Origin: an uncultured Bariatricus sp.
Lineage (GTDB): Bacteria; Bacillota; Clostridia; Lachnospirales; Lachnospiraceae
Reading direction: 5' to 3'
DNA length: 64,000 nt
NCBI GenBank assembly: GCA_934307065.1
Contig: CAKRCD010000010.1
Coordinates: forward strand, 1 to 64,000
Positions 53,101-60,802 of this stretch are shown piece after piece. The notes under the pieces are model-generated. The model was given only the letters and a program-made list of their open reading frames with translations. It was not told the DNA's origin and did not search any database. A program made the position numbers and the translations under genes. Within the stretch, counting starts at the first letter, position 1. Each line of letters opens with the position of its first letter.

Positions 53101-54850
53101 GGAGTTCAAATATCTTTGTGCACTCCTTCGGCACTTCCGGGAATACCGTCAAAACTCCTGCCCCTACATTTTTTTCACACCGGACTACATCCCGAATCAC
53201 ATCTATACTTTCATAAACCTTTTTATCTAAGGCAATAATCAGGTAAAACGGCCTTTTTCTTAAAATCTTATCCAGCTCCGTTCCAGCCTTTATATCCTCA
53301 TCCAGCACCCCATGTAAGTAATCATTTAGTGCAAATCCTTCGGAGGAATCCGTAGCCAGAAAGCGGGTCGTCTTTCCATCATCCCACATATGCGGCAAAT
53401 AGCGGATATATGGAATCTCATTTACCATATCCTCAGAAGCCAGAATACATATTTTCACCTCATCATAACTATGGGTCATGGCAATCTGGATTAAAACATT
53501 ACGTATAAAAGACATGGTATCTTTTCGTTGTCCGGTCACACTGCAAACCGGCTCCTCCAGAAAAGAATGTAGAATTGGCACTCCTTCCAGAAGAATCTCC
53601 CGGTGTACCATCTCGTACATTTTCTTTTCCAGTTCATCCTCGTCAAGCTGAAATCTTTCTTTTTGATAATTATATTCCGCTTGTATAGGAATTTGTCCAT
53701 GCCCGACAGGGATCCTCAGGAAATCATCATCCTGACTTCTTCTCTCCCAAAGTCTGAGACAGTTGTCAGGGAAATCCAATACCTGGTCTGTCGATGGATA
53801 ATTATAGGTAAGATAATGTTCTTCTTTTAATTTTTCTTCTCGAATTTCTTTCTCTTTATCCTGAAGATATTGCGTATATTTTTCTACTCTCCGTTCTTCA
53901 TACTCTTTCTTCTGCTTTTCCGTATACTTGGAATTTAAAATCGGAAAAAGTACCGAAGATACCATCGAAGTCATATTTCCCATAAACATACCACGGGCAG
54001 AGGATACCATGGAGCCTCCCATTCGCAGCATCAGTGGTATCTGATCATGGTTCAACGACATAGGCGGCGCCTCAAATCTAATTTCTTCCGGCTTCATAGG
54101 AAGTCGCCTTCTCGGAGATCTGTGAATCAGCTTCTGGGACACATGCTCGTCCGAGCTGTCTCTGCCACTCATCAAATCATAAGGGAAAATTACCTGTTTC
54201 AAGCTCTCCTTATGAGTATGAATCCTGTTATTGCCATCGGTGATAGAAAAAAACTGATATCCTATAATCATATGCAGACCAAGAAAAGAAAGCTTATCTC
54301 CCGGATATAAACGTTTTTGTTCACTTCTTTTTCCATTGATATAAAGAAATAAACGGTCTTTACAATCAACCACTTCCCATGCTTTCCCCCTGCGTTCCAA
54401 AGCAAAGGATAGATCTGAAATCAAAGGATTATAGTAAATCAGGTCATTAGCCGGGTCTTTCCCAATACAGAGCCGATCTTTCTTTCCCGTAAAATAATTG
54501 TGATAAATCCGACTTTCTTTATTGAAATATTCACAATACAGGAAAAAAAAGCTATCCCTTTGTTTTAGGATTGTCATTGCCCTGTCTTGTAAGGCGATTT
54601 TTTTATATTCGTTATTTTTCACATAAAAGGATACATCGTCTTTTGCGAAAGCCCGCCATTTTTCTTCCGCTCCTTCGATATAAAGCAGGTCTTCTTTTCC
54701 CTCAAAATGATAGCGGCCTTCCGGATAAATCGGAAGGGTCAGGCTCTCTACTTTTTCTCCAAGTAAATAAAGATGAATTCCCGTAGGAATGTCTGCCCGG
54801 TTATGGCCGGTAGACATCTTCCCAAGGGTACCCTGATAGGTGTCTTCCAT
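50195..54850 (-). CDS. essC: EssC/YukBA-type FtsK-SpoIIIE secretion ATPase
   Basis: A 1551-residue membrane ATPase, the motor of type VII secretion. N-terminal FHA-like domains (about 20-105 and 120-205, the second with RLCIGKDPANDL and LYPGDKLSFLG) lack the typical GR..SH phospho-binding set. A hydrophobic segment lies at about 272-305, then a charged coil. ATPase domain 1 has Walker A GMTGSGKSE (about 697) and Walker B IIADEF (about 817). Domain 2 has Walker A GKAGSGKTT (about 1040) but a Walker B ending in Asp-Asn (VCIDNAG, about 1146) in place of Asp-Glu. Domain 3 (from about 1285) has no P-loop. This one-active-domain layout is known for EssC. Upstream lies the kinase gene, downstream the small helical proteins. 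Confidence 0.92.
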   Translation of the reverse strand: MEDTYQGTLGKMSTGHNRADIPTGIHLYLLGEKVESLTLPIYPEGRYHFEGKEDLLYIEGAEEKWRAFAKDDVSFYVKNNEYKKIALQDRAMTILKQRDSFFFLYCEYFNKESRIYHNYFTGKKDRLCIGKDPANDLIYYNPLISDLSFALERRGKAWEVVDCKDRLFLYINGKRSEQKRLYPGDKLSFLGLHMIIGYQFFSITDGNNRIHTHKESLKQVIFPYDLMSGRDSSDEHVSQKLIHRSPRRRLPMKPEEIRFEAPPMSLNHDQIPLMLRMGGSMVSSARGMFMGNMTSMVSSVLFPILNSKYTEKQKKEYEERRVEKYTQYLQDKEKEIREEKLKEEHYLTYNYPSTDQVLDFPDNCLRLWERRSQDDDFLRIPVGHGQIPIQAEYNYQKERFQLDEDELEKKMYEMVHREILLEGVPILHSFLEEPVCSVTGQRKDTMSFIRNVLIQIAMTHSYDEVKICILASEDMVNEIPYIRYLPHMWDDGKTTRFLATDSSEGFALNDYLHGVLDEDIKAGTELDKILRKRPFYLIIALDKKVYESIDVIRDVVRCEKNVGAGVLTVFPEVPKECTKIFELHAQGLHRVIHIKDAEKKDVFFSVDAYDPYKEQKSMKAIANLYLKVIQDGYTLPKTLTFLEMFQVGKVEHLNPLERWKNSNPMKSLSAPIGMATDGTLFTLDLHQKAQGPHGLVAGMTGSGKSEFIITYILSLAVNYHPDEVAFLLIDYKGGGLAGAFEDKERGIRLPHLLGTITNLDGAMITRSLLAIESEMKRRQRIFNEVKSKTGESSIDIYSYQSLYRNKVLEEPMPHLFIIADEFAEMKQQEPEFMDKLISIARIGRSLGVHLILATQKPSGVVNEQIRSNTKFRVCLKVQDKADSMDMLKRPEAAALKDTGRFYLQVGYDEYFAMGQSAWAGAMYKPQETVVHHKDASVQVLDMMGQSVLTLRKKEKAEGTGKSQLTEIVHYLSEVAKRNGLEPKYLWMDPLPQKLDLESISMDQAPIEDLPIPLGILDDPAHQLQKPVYLYLRKMQHMWIVGKAGSGKTTLLHTILQYVIEHYKESEVQFHLIDVAGRGFEMYEDSPYCGVVIQEENVAKLKAFEELLQEIISERKKLFAQYGITRYEEACRNREIGELPLILVCIDNAGALKASKSGDTYFYNLADQIKSSTDYGIRYLIFTDHLNELTARIKQELPQRIALQLKDRYEYDDVLGIRNKCLPEQRAGRGMVVQEKDGLALQLCMDRPWDTAEQRYQLYRERIEKSKEKGDYRWRKAFPHLDETETYEDFCKRFQAGRLPLGYNLKNMKPVALPLRQFSTLPVYLGNPLGVEDIFENILDAAERQGMEIHLLEAKSSTMMRMKNRNKLRRIPCKKESTEAYLSELTDELLARRKIYLDFCEKEGLAPGLSRSGLAAHSYMEEKTGAILILIERFVDFVNLLENQASTIAQIFQIAKRCNVYFIGGFYAKDAEKVIGNEAFKRFLQDEMTLLFGGCFDQAGLIRGLAPEFLNIKKEIPYNRFVFQYRGEVYSMQMPCGILKSAYLDEDDKPVV

Positions 54851-54868
54851 AGTCTTCCCTTCCTTTCT

Positions 54869-57037
54869 TTACTCTAATCGATAGAGGTCCTGTATCTCCT
54901 CCAAAATACTTTTGACTACTTTAGCATCTTTACCGGTATGCATAACGCAATCCGTTAACTGGCCCGCCTCGTTATAAAGCATTTTGGTAATTGTCAAATT
55001 TCCGCCCTGAACCACGATTTGATGACTGTCTTCGGCCAGATATGTATAATTCAAATAGTAAACACCGGTAGGTTTTTTAGACGAAATGCAATAGATTCTG
55101 TCTTCTGTCAAAACCACACCTTCCTGTGCTCCCAAATTGCGCTTCACACTGGATGTTATTGATAATATGGACGGCTTAACATGGAGATATACTCTACGCC
55201 CCTCTCCTATACTACAAAACGACCGTAACTCTTTATCCTTAATTTCAAATGCATGACCACGATTGCCGAAAGATAACTGACCGTCATATTTTTTCAGGAT
55301 TTTTAAAATCTGTTCTTTTGCATAGGTACTGCCGATTTTATTTGTCGTAATCAACTCCTCTGCATCATAGCCATTCCGGCATGCCTTCAGGACATAGCGA
55401 AATGCCATTTCGGAGTCTCCTTTTTCTTCATAAATTAATGCATAGTTTCGATACATTAATCGGTTTACTGTGCTGACAGAGCATTCCCCTTTTCTCCAAT
55501 GCTGATGAGCCTTGGACTGCATTTCCAATGCCTGCTCATATTGTCCCGCATGCAGATAACAGGTTCCTAAGAAATGATAGATTGCTCCATCTCTTGAATC
55601 CAAATCCAGTGCTCTTTCCAGCTGGATTCTGGCTCTTTCATACTCAGAAACATCAATGTAGGAAAGCCCAATGCGAAGGTGTAATTGTGCACTGTTCTCA
55701 TCCTTTTGGAGAAGGTTTTCATAAAGGCGCAAGCGTTCTTTGAAAGTACTTCTTTCACTTTCCTGAAACATTCTTTTCATCTCTGTTGTCTTTGCCGTAT
55801 TCTGCTCCAAAAAAATTTCTCCGCAGGAAGGACAGTAATACCCCTGGCTAAAGAACAGATAAGAAGTTCCGCCACATTGCGGACAAATACTTTGCAAAGG
55901 TTCTGGTTCAGATTCCAATTCTGGTTCCGGCTCCGGTTCTGGTTCAGGTTTCGGCGTTGGACCTAATTTCTGCTCTGGTCCTGGTTTCGGTTCTGAGCCT
56001 GGATTTTTCTCAGGGTCACCTTTCTTCTTTTCTTCTTCCAATTTACGAAGCATCTCTTGAAGTTCTTCCAGATCTTCTGAGCCAATATGCATAGTCTTTT
56101 CAGCCGGTTCTCCATAAAACTTTTCTGAAAGAGCCTGTAAATCAGCTTTCATCTCTGCTGCACTTTGGTAACGGTCTTTTTGATCGTAAGCACAAGCTTT
56201 TCTTATAACATCATTGAGGCGTCCTATCCCTTGAATCTCCGGAAGTTCCTGACCACTAAGTCTTTTCACAATTGCCCTTTCCCGATCCATCGGGTAATAT
56301 GGCTCAGGGTATGGCGGTAAAAAAGGCATCCGTCCATTGTTCAATACTTCATAAAGCGTCAGACCCAATGCATAGATATCTACAAGATGTCCATAAGGTT
56401 CCATACGGACAATCTCCGGTGCCATATAGGTCTTGGTTCCTTTTTGTGAAAGCGTCACACTTGTGCTTTCTATTTCTCTGGATATTCCAAAATCTCCAAT
56501 CTTATATTCTCCGAAATCTGAGACAAAAATATTGTCAGGCTTAATATCTCTGTGAATCAACTTTGCCTGATGGCAAAATTCCAATCCTGTCAGAACATCT
56601 ATCCCCATCTTTATTACATCCTGTGTGGACATTCCCTTTTCCTGAATAAATGTATTCAGATTCGTCAGCAATTCCATTCGAATATAGATGCTCCACCCAA
56701 TCGTTTCTGGTTCTTCCACCACATCATAATCTTCAATCGCCACAACATGGCTGGCTGACTTCATTCTCTCCATCAGCTCAATCTCATTGGTTAATTGTTC
56801 CACACTTGCTTTATAGTACTCACGAATACTTTTTTCATCCATTCTGGAAGCCCGCATATCGCTTAATTCTGCTGGGTCATTAGGAATCCGGATCACTTTT
56901 ATAGCACTATATTTCTCTTTTTGACCCAAAAGTTCTTTTCGCGCTTTATATACTTTCCCAAATCCACCGGAGCCAATCTCCGACTCTATCTTCCATCCCG
57001 ACCAAATTTCTTGTATCTCATTCCTATTTTCTACCAT
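54869..57037 (-). CDS. Cytosolic Ser/Thr kinase with zinc ribbon and TPRs
   Basis: A 722-residue Hanks-type kinase with all catalytic motifs: GSGGFGKVY, AIKVI (Lys about 47), HRDIKPDN (about 162-169), DFG (182-184), MAPE. After the kinase domain (about 15-305) come an acidic coil, a Pro/Glu repeat (PEPEPEPEPELE), a four-Cys zinc ribbon (CPQCGG...CPSCGE, about 385-407), TPR-like helices (LHLRIGLSYIDVSEYERARIQLERALDLD) and a C-terminal beta region. There is no membrane helix, unlike PknB or the EssB pseudokinase. ATG 57037 is chosen; a TTG four codons earlier overlaps the ribosome site. It lies 19 bases upstream of essC, so the motor and kinase are cotranscribed. EssC or FHA-bearing partners are plausible targets. 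Confidence 0.92.
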   Translation of the reverse strand: MVENRNEIQEIWSGWKIESEIGSGGFGKVYKARKELLGQKEKYSAIKVIRIPNDPAELSDMRASRMDEKSIREYYKASVEQLTNEIELMERMKSASHVVAIEDYDVVEEPETIGWSIYIRMELLTNLNTFIQEKGMSTQDVIKMGIDVLTGLEFCHQAKLIHRDIKPDNIFVSDFGEYKIGDFGISREIESTSVTLSQKGTKTYMAPEIVRMEPYGHLVDIYALGLTLYEVLNNGRMPFLPPYPEPYYPMDRERAIVKRLSGQELPEIQGIGRLNDVIRKACAYDQKDRYQSAAEMKADLQALSEKFYGEPAEKTMHIGSEDLEELQEMLRKLEEEKKKGDPEKNPGSEPKPGPEQKLGPTPKPEPEPEPEPELESEPEPLQSICPQCGGTSYLFFSQGYYCPSCGEIFLEQNTAKTTEMKRMFQESERSTFKERLRLYENLLQKDENSAQLHLRIGLSYIDVSEYERARIQLERALDLDSRDGAIYHFLGTCYLHAGQYEQALEMQSKAHQHWRKGECSVSTVNRLMYRNYALIYEEKGDSEMAFRYVLKACRNGYDAEELITTNKIGSTYAKEQILKILKKYDGQLSFGNRGHAFEIKDKELRSFCSIGEGRRVYLHVKPSILSITSSVKRNLGAQEGVVLTEDRIYCISSKKPTGVYYLNYTYLAEDSHQIVVQGGNLTITKMLYNEAGQLTDCVMHTGKDAKVVKSILEEIQDLYRLE

Positions 57038-57117
57038 TTTTCTGTTCAATCCCCCTTTTTCGTAGTTTAAGCGTAACTATTCAGGTATTTATCTTTAATC
57101 ACGCCTTTAAACTGCTT

Positions 57118-58392
57118 TTATATCAGGTTTAGCAGAACTTCCAGCCTTCTGTTTTTCGAGAACGCCGGGGTTCCATCTTTTTTCATAATTTGCCAGACCA
57201 TGGAATAGACACCTTCAATCGGTGGGGTTGCAAATTCCACTTTGACGGAAATCTTTTCACCGGGCATGACACGTTTTTTGAATGGTACGCATAATTCCCT
57301 TTTTGCGTATGAAAAGTTATCTCCGTTGATGCACTCCAAATAATATTCATTCCATATAGTTGTTCCTGTATTTTGAATAATCCAGGTATGAGAATACAGA
57401 TTTCCTGAAATGACTGTGACCGGAAGCCGAGGTATTTCTTCTATGACATTATAATTTCCACCTTTTTTTATCTTGGATACTTTCTCATCTTCATAATCCA
57501 TTACCGTGAAATGTAATCCTATTCCCAATCTATCCGGAAAAGCATCATTGCCATTACTGTCCTTCATTTTCCAGGTCATAACATAAGTTCCGGGTTTGTC
57601 CGGTGCATCAAATGATACACTTGGAGACACTTTATCCCCCGGATAAACAAATTTGGGAAGCTGGAGGATTCTGTTTCCCTCATCTAGTTCCATCATGGGC
57701 TGATTACATTCATAATATCGATTCTCCCATAATGTATCCCCCACATTTTTCATGATCCACGTATGATTTATCCGTTCTCCCGGTGATACAATGCTCATAT
57801 CTGGTGGATATTCATGTTGAAATAATGCTCCGTCTTTTCTGGTTGAACTATTACCATCCTCTTCTTCCTTAAGACGCGTATGCTGCTCCTGATTATATAT
57901 GTACTTTACATAAATCTGATTAATTTCTTCCGGAAAAATAGCCATGAGAACATAAAACGTCAGGACATTCTCCCATTTTGTTTTTAACCGGTTCGTCTCA
58001 GTATCAAACAAATATTCCCTAAGGTTTCTGGAAATCTCGATTTCTTCTTCATTTATGATTTGTAAAAAGGCCTCATTCATGCCCTTTTCAGAGAGTTGCC
58101 CATATAAAAGAGCCTTTGCTTTCCCCTCTATCCTCGAAATAGCCCACGGGTGTTCGAACAAATATGTGCGCAATGTTGCAATATATCTTGCTTCTCTTTT
58201 GCAGTCCGAAAGGAATCTGCTTCTTCGCGCTTTATCATTCCAGATTTTACAATTGAGCCATCGTATTTCTATGGGAAGAAGCTCTTCAAAAAAATCTTTT
58301 TTCGAGCGATATTTTGGAGGAACTTTCCAAACAGACGGAAGTTTTTCACATTTGCCCGGATAAAAAATCTCGTAAACCTCTTTTAAATTCAT
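57118..58392 (-). CDS. Protein with two NBR1-type four-tryptophan (FW) domains
   Basis: A 424-residue protein without a signal peptide or membrane helix. Residues 1-170 are helical and basic (PGKCEKLPSVWKVPPKYRSK..., REYLFDTETNRLKTKW) with no family recognised. Residues about 195-298 and 320-422 are tandem Ig-like domains of the NBR1 FW type: G-x-x-x-x-H-T-W-I-x-x-N-x-G-x-x-x-W, then PG-x-x and a second W in YVMTWKMK or YSMVWQIMK, with Trp at 212, 222, 274 and 337, 347, 400. GAGGAGG precedes the ATG, and the promoter block matches that of the 364-residue gene. FW domains bind partner proteins in eukaryotic autophagy receptors; the bacterial role is unclear. Here it sits upstream of the kinase gene. 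Confidence 0.72.
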   Translation of the reverse strand: MNLKEVYEIFYPGKCEKLPSVWKVPPKYRSKKDFFEELLPIEIRWLNCKIWNDKARRSRFLSDCKREARYIATLRTYLFEHPWAISRIEGKAKALLYGQLSEKGMNEAFLQIINEEEIEISRNLREYLFDTETNRLKTKWENVLTFYVLMAIFPEEINQIYVKYIYNQEQHTRLKEEEDGNSSTRKDGALFQHEYPPDMSIVSPGERINHTWIMKNVGDTLWENRYYECNQPMMELDEGNRILQLPKFVYPGDKVSPSVSFDAPDKPGTYVMTWKMKDSNGNDAFPDRLGIGLHFTVMDYEDEKVSKIKKGGNYNVIEEIPRLPVTVISGNLYSHTWIIQNTGTTIWNEYYLECINGDNFSYAKRELCVPFKKRVMPGEKISVKVEFATPPIEGVYSMVWQIMKKDGTPAFSKNRRLEVLLNLI

Positions 58393-58443
58393 CCCGACTG
58401 TCCTCCTCGTATTTTCAGTAAATGCGCCGCTGCTGAGCGATTA

Positions 58444-58526
58444 GTTGTATTTTACCATTATAAGGTTGTATTTGCATTGTTTTTCAAGTTGTAAAAACAT
58501 TTATTCCTTCTGTTGGAAAACATATG
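58444..58526 (-). promoter_or_regulatory. Promoter block of the FW-domain gene (copy A)
   Basis: On the minus strand -10 TATAAT (58457-58462) with a weak TTGAAA 19 bases upstream. Three direct repeats TACAAC (58488-58493, 58465-58470, 58444-58449) are 23 and 21 bp apart. About 80 bp of this block is repeated at 59842-59925 ahead of the next gene. Confidence 0.7.
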
Positions 58527-58552
58527 TAAGGACAAGGAATGTGCCTAATAAA

Positions 58553-58586
58553 TAAAAAATAGTCCAGAATAATCTAAACTATTTTC
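58553..58586 (-). terminator. Terminator of the 364-residue gene
   Basis: On the minus strand AAAATAGTTTAGA-TTAT-TCTGGACTATTTT is followed by TTATTTATT, about 30 bases past the stop. It shows that the 364-residue gene and the FW-domain gene are separate transcription units. Confidence 0.8.
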
Positions 58587-58615
58587 TAAATCATCATATG
58601 TAATTACTTTCAGTC

Positions 58616-59710
58616 TTATAAGCTGAACAATCTTTTCCAAAATGATTTCTTCTCTGGAACACTTTCCGTTACTGTTTTATTATTCTCAACTTCTTCAGAA
58701 ACGGATGTAATCGTTACCATAACTGGGTTCACAATCGTACATTCCCATTTATTATAGCAATCGCGGAGCAAGGACAGTGCTTCAATAAATTTTGCCACAT
58801 CAACTCCATCACCTGCATCTAACATCTGTTTTTCAAATGTTCCATTCCAGGCTGCAAACAAAAGCCCAACTGCAGGTATATACGGAATATATTTAACGAA
58901 ATCCACACAAATTACCGCCTGTTTATAGAAAGTGAAAAGACCCATGGAAATAACCATTTTTTCTTTTTGAACGTTACTCAAAGCATTCCACTGATCACAA
59001 GTGAATTTCTTCTTAGTCAAGCTTGTATACAAACCGCTTTGAATAATACTTTCCATTTCGCCTTTGGCTATTTTCATAGCTTTAACAAACGCAGGCTTTT
59101 CATTCATCTCTTTCAGAAATACATCGACTTCATTTTTTTCTTCCGTTTTTTCTTTCTCTTGCTCAGAGAGTGAAGTATCCGTCGCAACAGCCTGTTCTTC
59201 AACAGCTTCGTTTGTCGATGTCTCTCGAACAGAAATCCACGGATATAACTGCATAATCAGCATTTCCCACTGGAAAAGACCTTGTTTTCCACCCAGTGGA
59301 ACCTGCAGCTCTAAAGTCCATTTCGGAATTAGCATATTGAGAACACCATCCATTTTTTCCAGTCGGTTCAAAATATTAAAAATCGTACACCCTAACACCT
59401 TTTGAATCTTTGGAGTTAATCGTATATATAAGGTCCCAGATTCAATATCCTGATTTATTGATCCAATACCAATATTAGATATCACTCTAATCACAGTTTC
59501 TTTATCGGCATCGCTTAATCCGTCAAACTGTTCAGAGGTAATATGCCCCCCTCCATCAGTCGTTAATAATCCGCAATTGTTCTTTGCTTCAGAAAGCGCC
59601 AATACTTCCAATTGTTCAAGTAATTTCTCGTTCTGCTTTCCATCTACTTTATCATATACGCGCCCTATTGCACTAAATTCTCCACTTCTCCATGCAATCT
59701 TTCTATTCAT
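58616..59710 (-). CDS. Unknown 364-residue protein of the type VII-like locus
   Basis: I do not recognise this family. The protein is soluble except for one modest hydrophobic stretch (YIPAVGLLFAAW, about 280). It contains an internal repeat: ITSEQFDGLSDADKETVIRV (about 57-76) and FTCDQWNALSNVQKEKMVIS (about 235-254), each followed by a beta-rich segment, so it has two related halves joined by a Glu/Thr-rich linker (about 180-205). The C-terminus is basic (KKSFWKRLF). It has its own terminator but shares its promoter block with the FW-domain gene, pointing to joint control with the secretion locus. Candidate effector, adaptor or sensor; all open. Confidence 0.7.
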   Translation of the reverse strand: MNRKIAWRSGEFSAIGRVYDKVDGKQNEKLLEQLEVLALSEAKNNCGLLTTDGGGHITSEQFDGLSDADKETVIRVISNIGIGSINQDIESGTLYIRLTPKIQKVLGCTIFNILNRLEKMDGVLNMLIPKWTLELQVPLGGKQGLFQWEMLIMQLYPWISVRETSTNEAVEEQAVATDTSLSEQEKEKTEEKNEVDVFLKEMNEKPAFVKAMKIAKGEMESIIQSGLYTSLTKKKFTCDQWNALSNVQKEKMVISMGLFTFYKQAVICVDFVKYIPYIPAVGLLFAAWNGTFEKQMLDAGDGVDVAKFIEALSLLRDCYNKWECTIVNPVMVTITSVSEEVENNKTVTESVPEKKSFWKRLFSL

Positions 59711-59841
59711 AGCGCACTTCCCACTCCTTTGCTCTTACTATATTTTCGCCAATAGCAAATCCTTTTTTCCTGCCAGTACTAACCCTCATTTCCCAGTTCA
59801 TGACATAAGGTACTCGCTATTGAGCGTGTACCTGAATATTA

Positions 59842-59925
59842 TTTGTATTTTAACATTATAGGGTTGTATTTACATTGCTTTTCATGTTGTAAAAATATTT
59901 ATTCCTTCTGTCGAAAAACCTATGC
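59842..59925 (-). promoter_or_regulatory. Promoter block of the 364-residue gene (copy B)
   Basis: Same arrangement as copy A: on the minus strand -10 TATAAT (59855-59860), TACAAC repeats at 59886-59891 and 59863-59868 and a TACAAA at 59842-59847, again 23 and 21 bp apart. Only about a dozen bases of 80 differ from copy A, although the two flanked genes are unrelated. Confidence 0.7.
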
Positions 59926-59983
59926 AATAAAAAATTTCAAGTATCCCTTAAAAATTGATGTGCCTTTGCATATATTATATATT

Positions 59984-60313
59984 TTATTTCCTTGTATGAA
60001 AATTTAACTGTTTATCTATATCTCGTCCGGCATACATTATTCTAAGAATTGTTACAACTCTTTTATCACTATCTGAAATATAAAGTACCACATAATTATC
60101 TACAGGTAATACATGAAGTCCACGGCTTTTCCACGGTTCTTTTTCATATTTTCGATAACGCTCCGGCATAGTATCCAGACTTAATATCTGTTCTTCCAGA
60201 CGCTCAAGCTGCCCGCTTGCATTTTCTGGCGATTGTAATTCAAAAGCAATATATTCAAAAATTCCTCTCAAATCATTGTCAGCCTGTTCGGATACTTCTA
60301 CCTCATATATCAT
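59984..60313 (-). CDS. RelE/ParE-family toxin
   Basis: A 109-residue protein with the RelE/ParE fold: YEVEVSEQADNDLRGIFEYIAFEL, PERYRKYEKEPWKSRGLHVLPVDNYVVLYISD, VVTILRIMYAGRDID. Members either cut mRNA on the ribosome or poison gyrase; which applies here is not clear. Its ATG overlaps the antitoxin stop by four bases, so the two are translated in step. The pair sits at the far edge of the type VII-like locus. Confidence 0.9.
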   Translation of the reverse strand: MIYEVEVSEQADNDLRGIFEYIAFELQSPENASGQLERLEEQILSLDTMPERYRKYEKEPWKSRGLHVLPVDNYVVLYISDSDKRVVTILRIMYAGRDIDKQLNFHTRK

Positions 60314-60618
60314 AAGCCATAATCCTTGCGAATGTCAGCAAATACTTTCTTCGCATTTTTTGTCCGTCCAGCTTGCATATCCGCATATCCTTTCTCCAGT
60401 TCTTCATTGAACTCTGTTTCTGATAATGTGCTGATGTCGACAGGTTTTGCAGATGGTAGTTTTACTTCAAACGGAAGTCCTCTCTGCAAAATAATTTGTT
60501 TATAAAACATATTGATAGCACTGGAAGCAGGGATACCAAGTGCAGCCAGAATACTTTCTGCTTTTTCTTTAACATCCGGTTCAATCCTTGCATATAAATT
60601 TGCTGATTTTGTAGCCAT
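60310..60618 (-). CDS. RelB/DinJ-family antitoxin
   Basis: A 102-residue antitoxin: an N-terminal ribbon-helix-helix (MATKSANLYARIEPDVKEKAESILAALGIPASSAINMFYKQIILQRGLPF) binds DNA and the C-terminal part (AGRTKNAKKVFADIRKDYGL) wraps the toxin. The start at 60618 has AAAGGAG nine bases upstream; the longer frame upstream covers the promoter and is rejected. Autoregulation of the pair is expected from the family. Confidence 0.93.
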   Translation of the reverse strand: MATKSANLYARIEPDVKEKAESILAALGIPASSAINMFYKQIILQRGLPFEVKLPSAKPVDISTLSETEFNEELEKGYADMQAGRTKNAKKVFADIRKDYGL

Positions 60619-60660
60619 ACAAAATTTCTCCTTTCGCGAGTAGTGTTTCCATCCATTTTT

Positions 60661-60689
60661 ATTATATGTATATGTCCGCACAATAGCAA
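60661..60689 (-). promoter_or_regulatory. Promoter of the toxin-antitoxin pair
   Basis: On the minus strand -35 TTGCTA (60684-60689), 17-base spacer, -10 TATAAT (60661-60666), about 40 bases before the antitoxin ATG. Confidence 0.8.
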
Positions 60690-60724
60690 TACTTATTTCG
60701 CACTCGCAAAAAACGATAACCAAC

Positions 60725-60768
60725 AAAAAAGGCACAACCGAGGGATTTTCTCCCGCGGGCTGTGCCTT
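60725..60768 (-). terminator. Terminator of the GldFG-type transporter operon
   Basis: On the minus strand GGCACA...TGTGCC with further inner pairs, followed by TTTTTTG. It lies about 35 bases past the DUF4340 stop and separates this operon from the toxin-antitoxin pair. Confidence 0.85.
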
Positions 60769-60802
60769 TACATTTCTTATATATTATTTTACTCTGCTTT
60801 CA

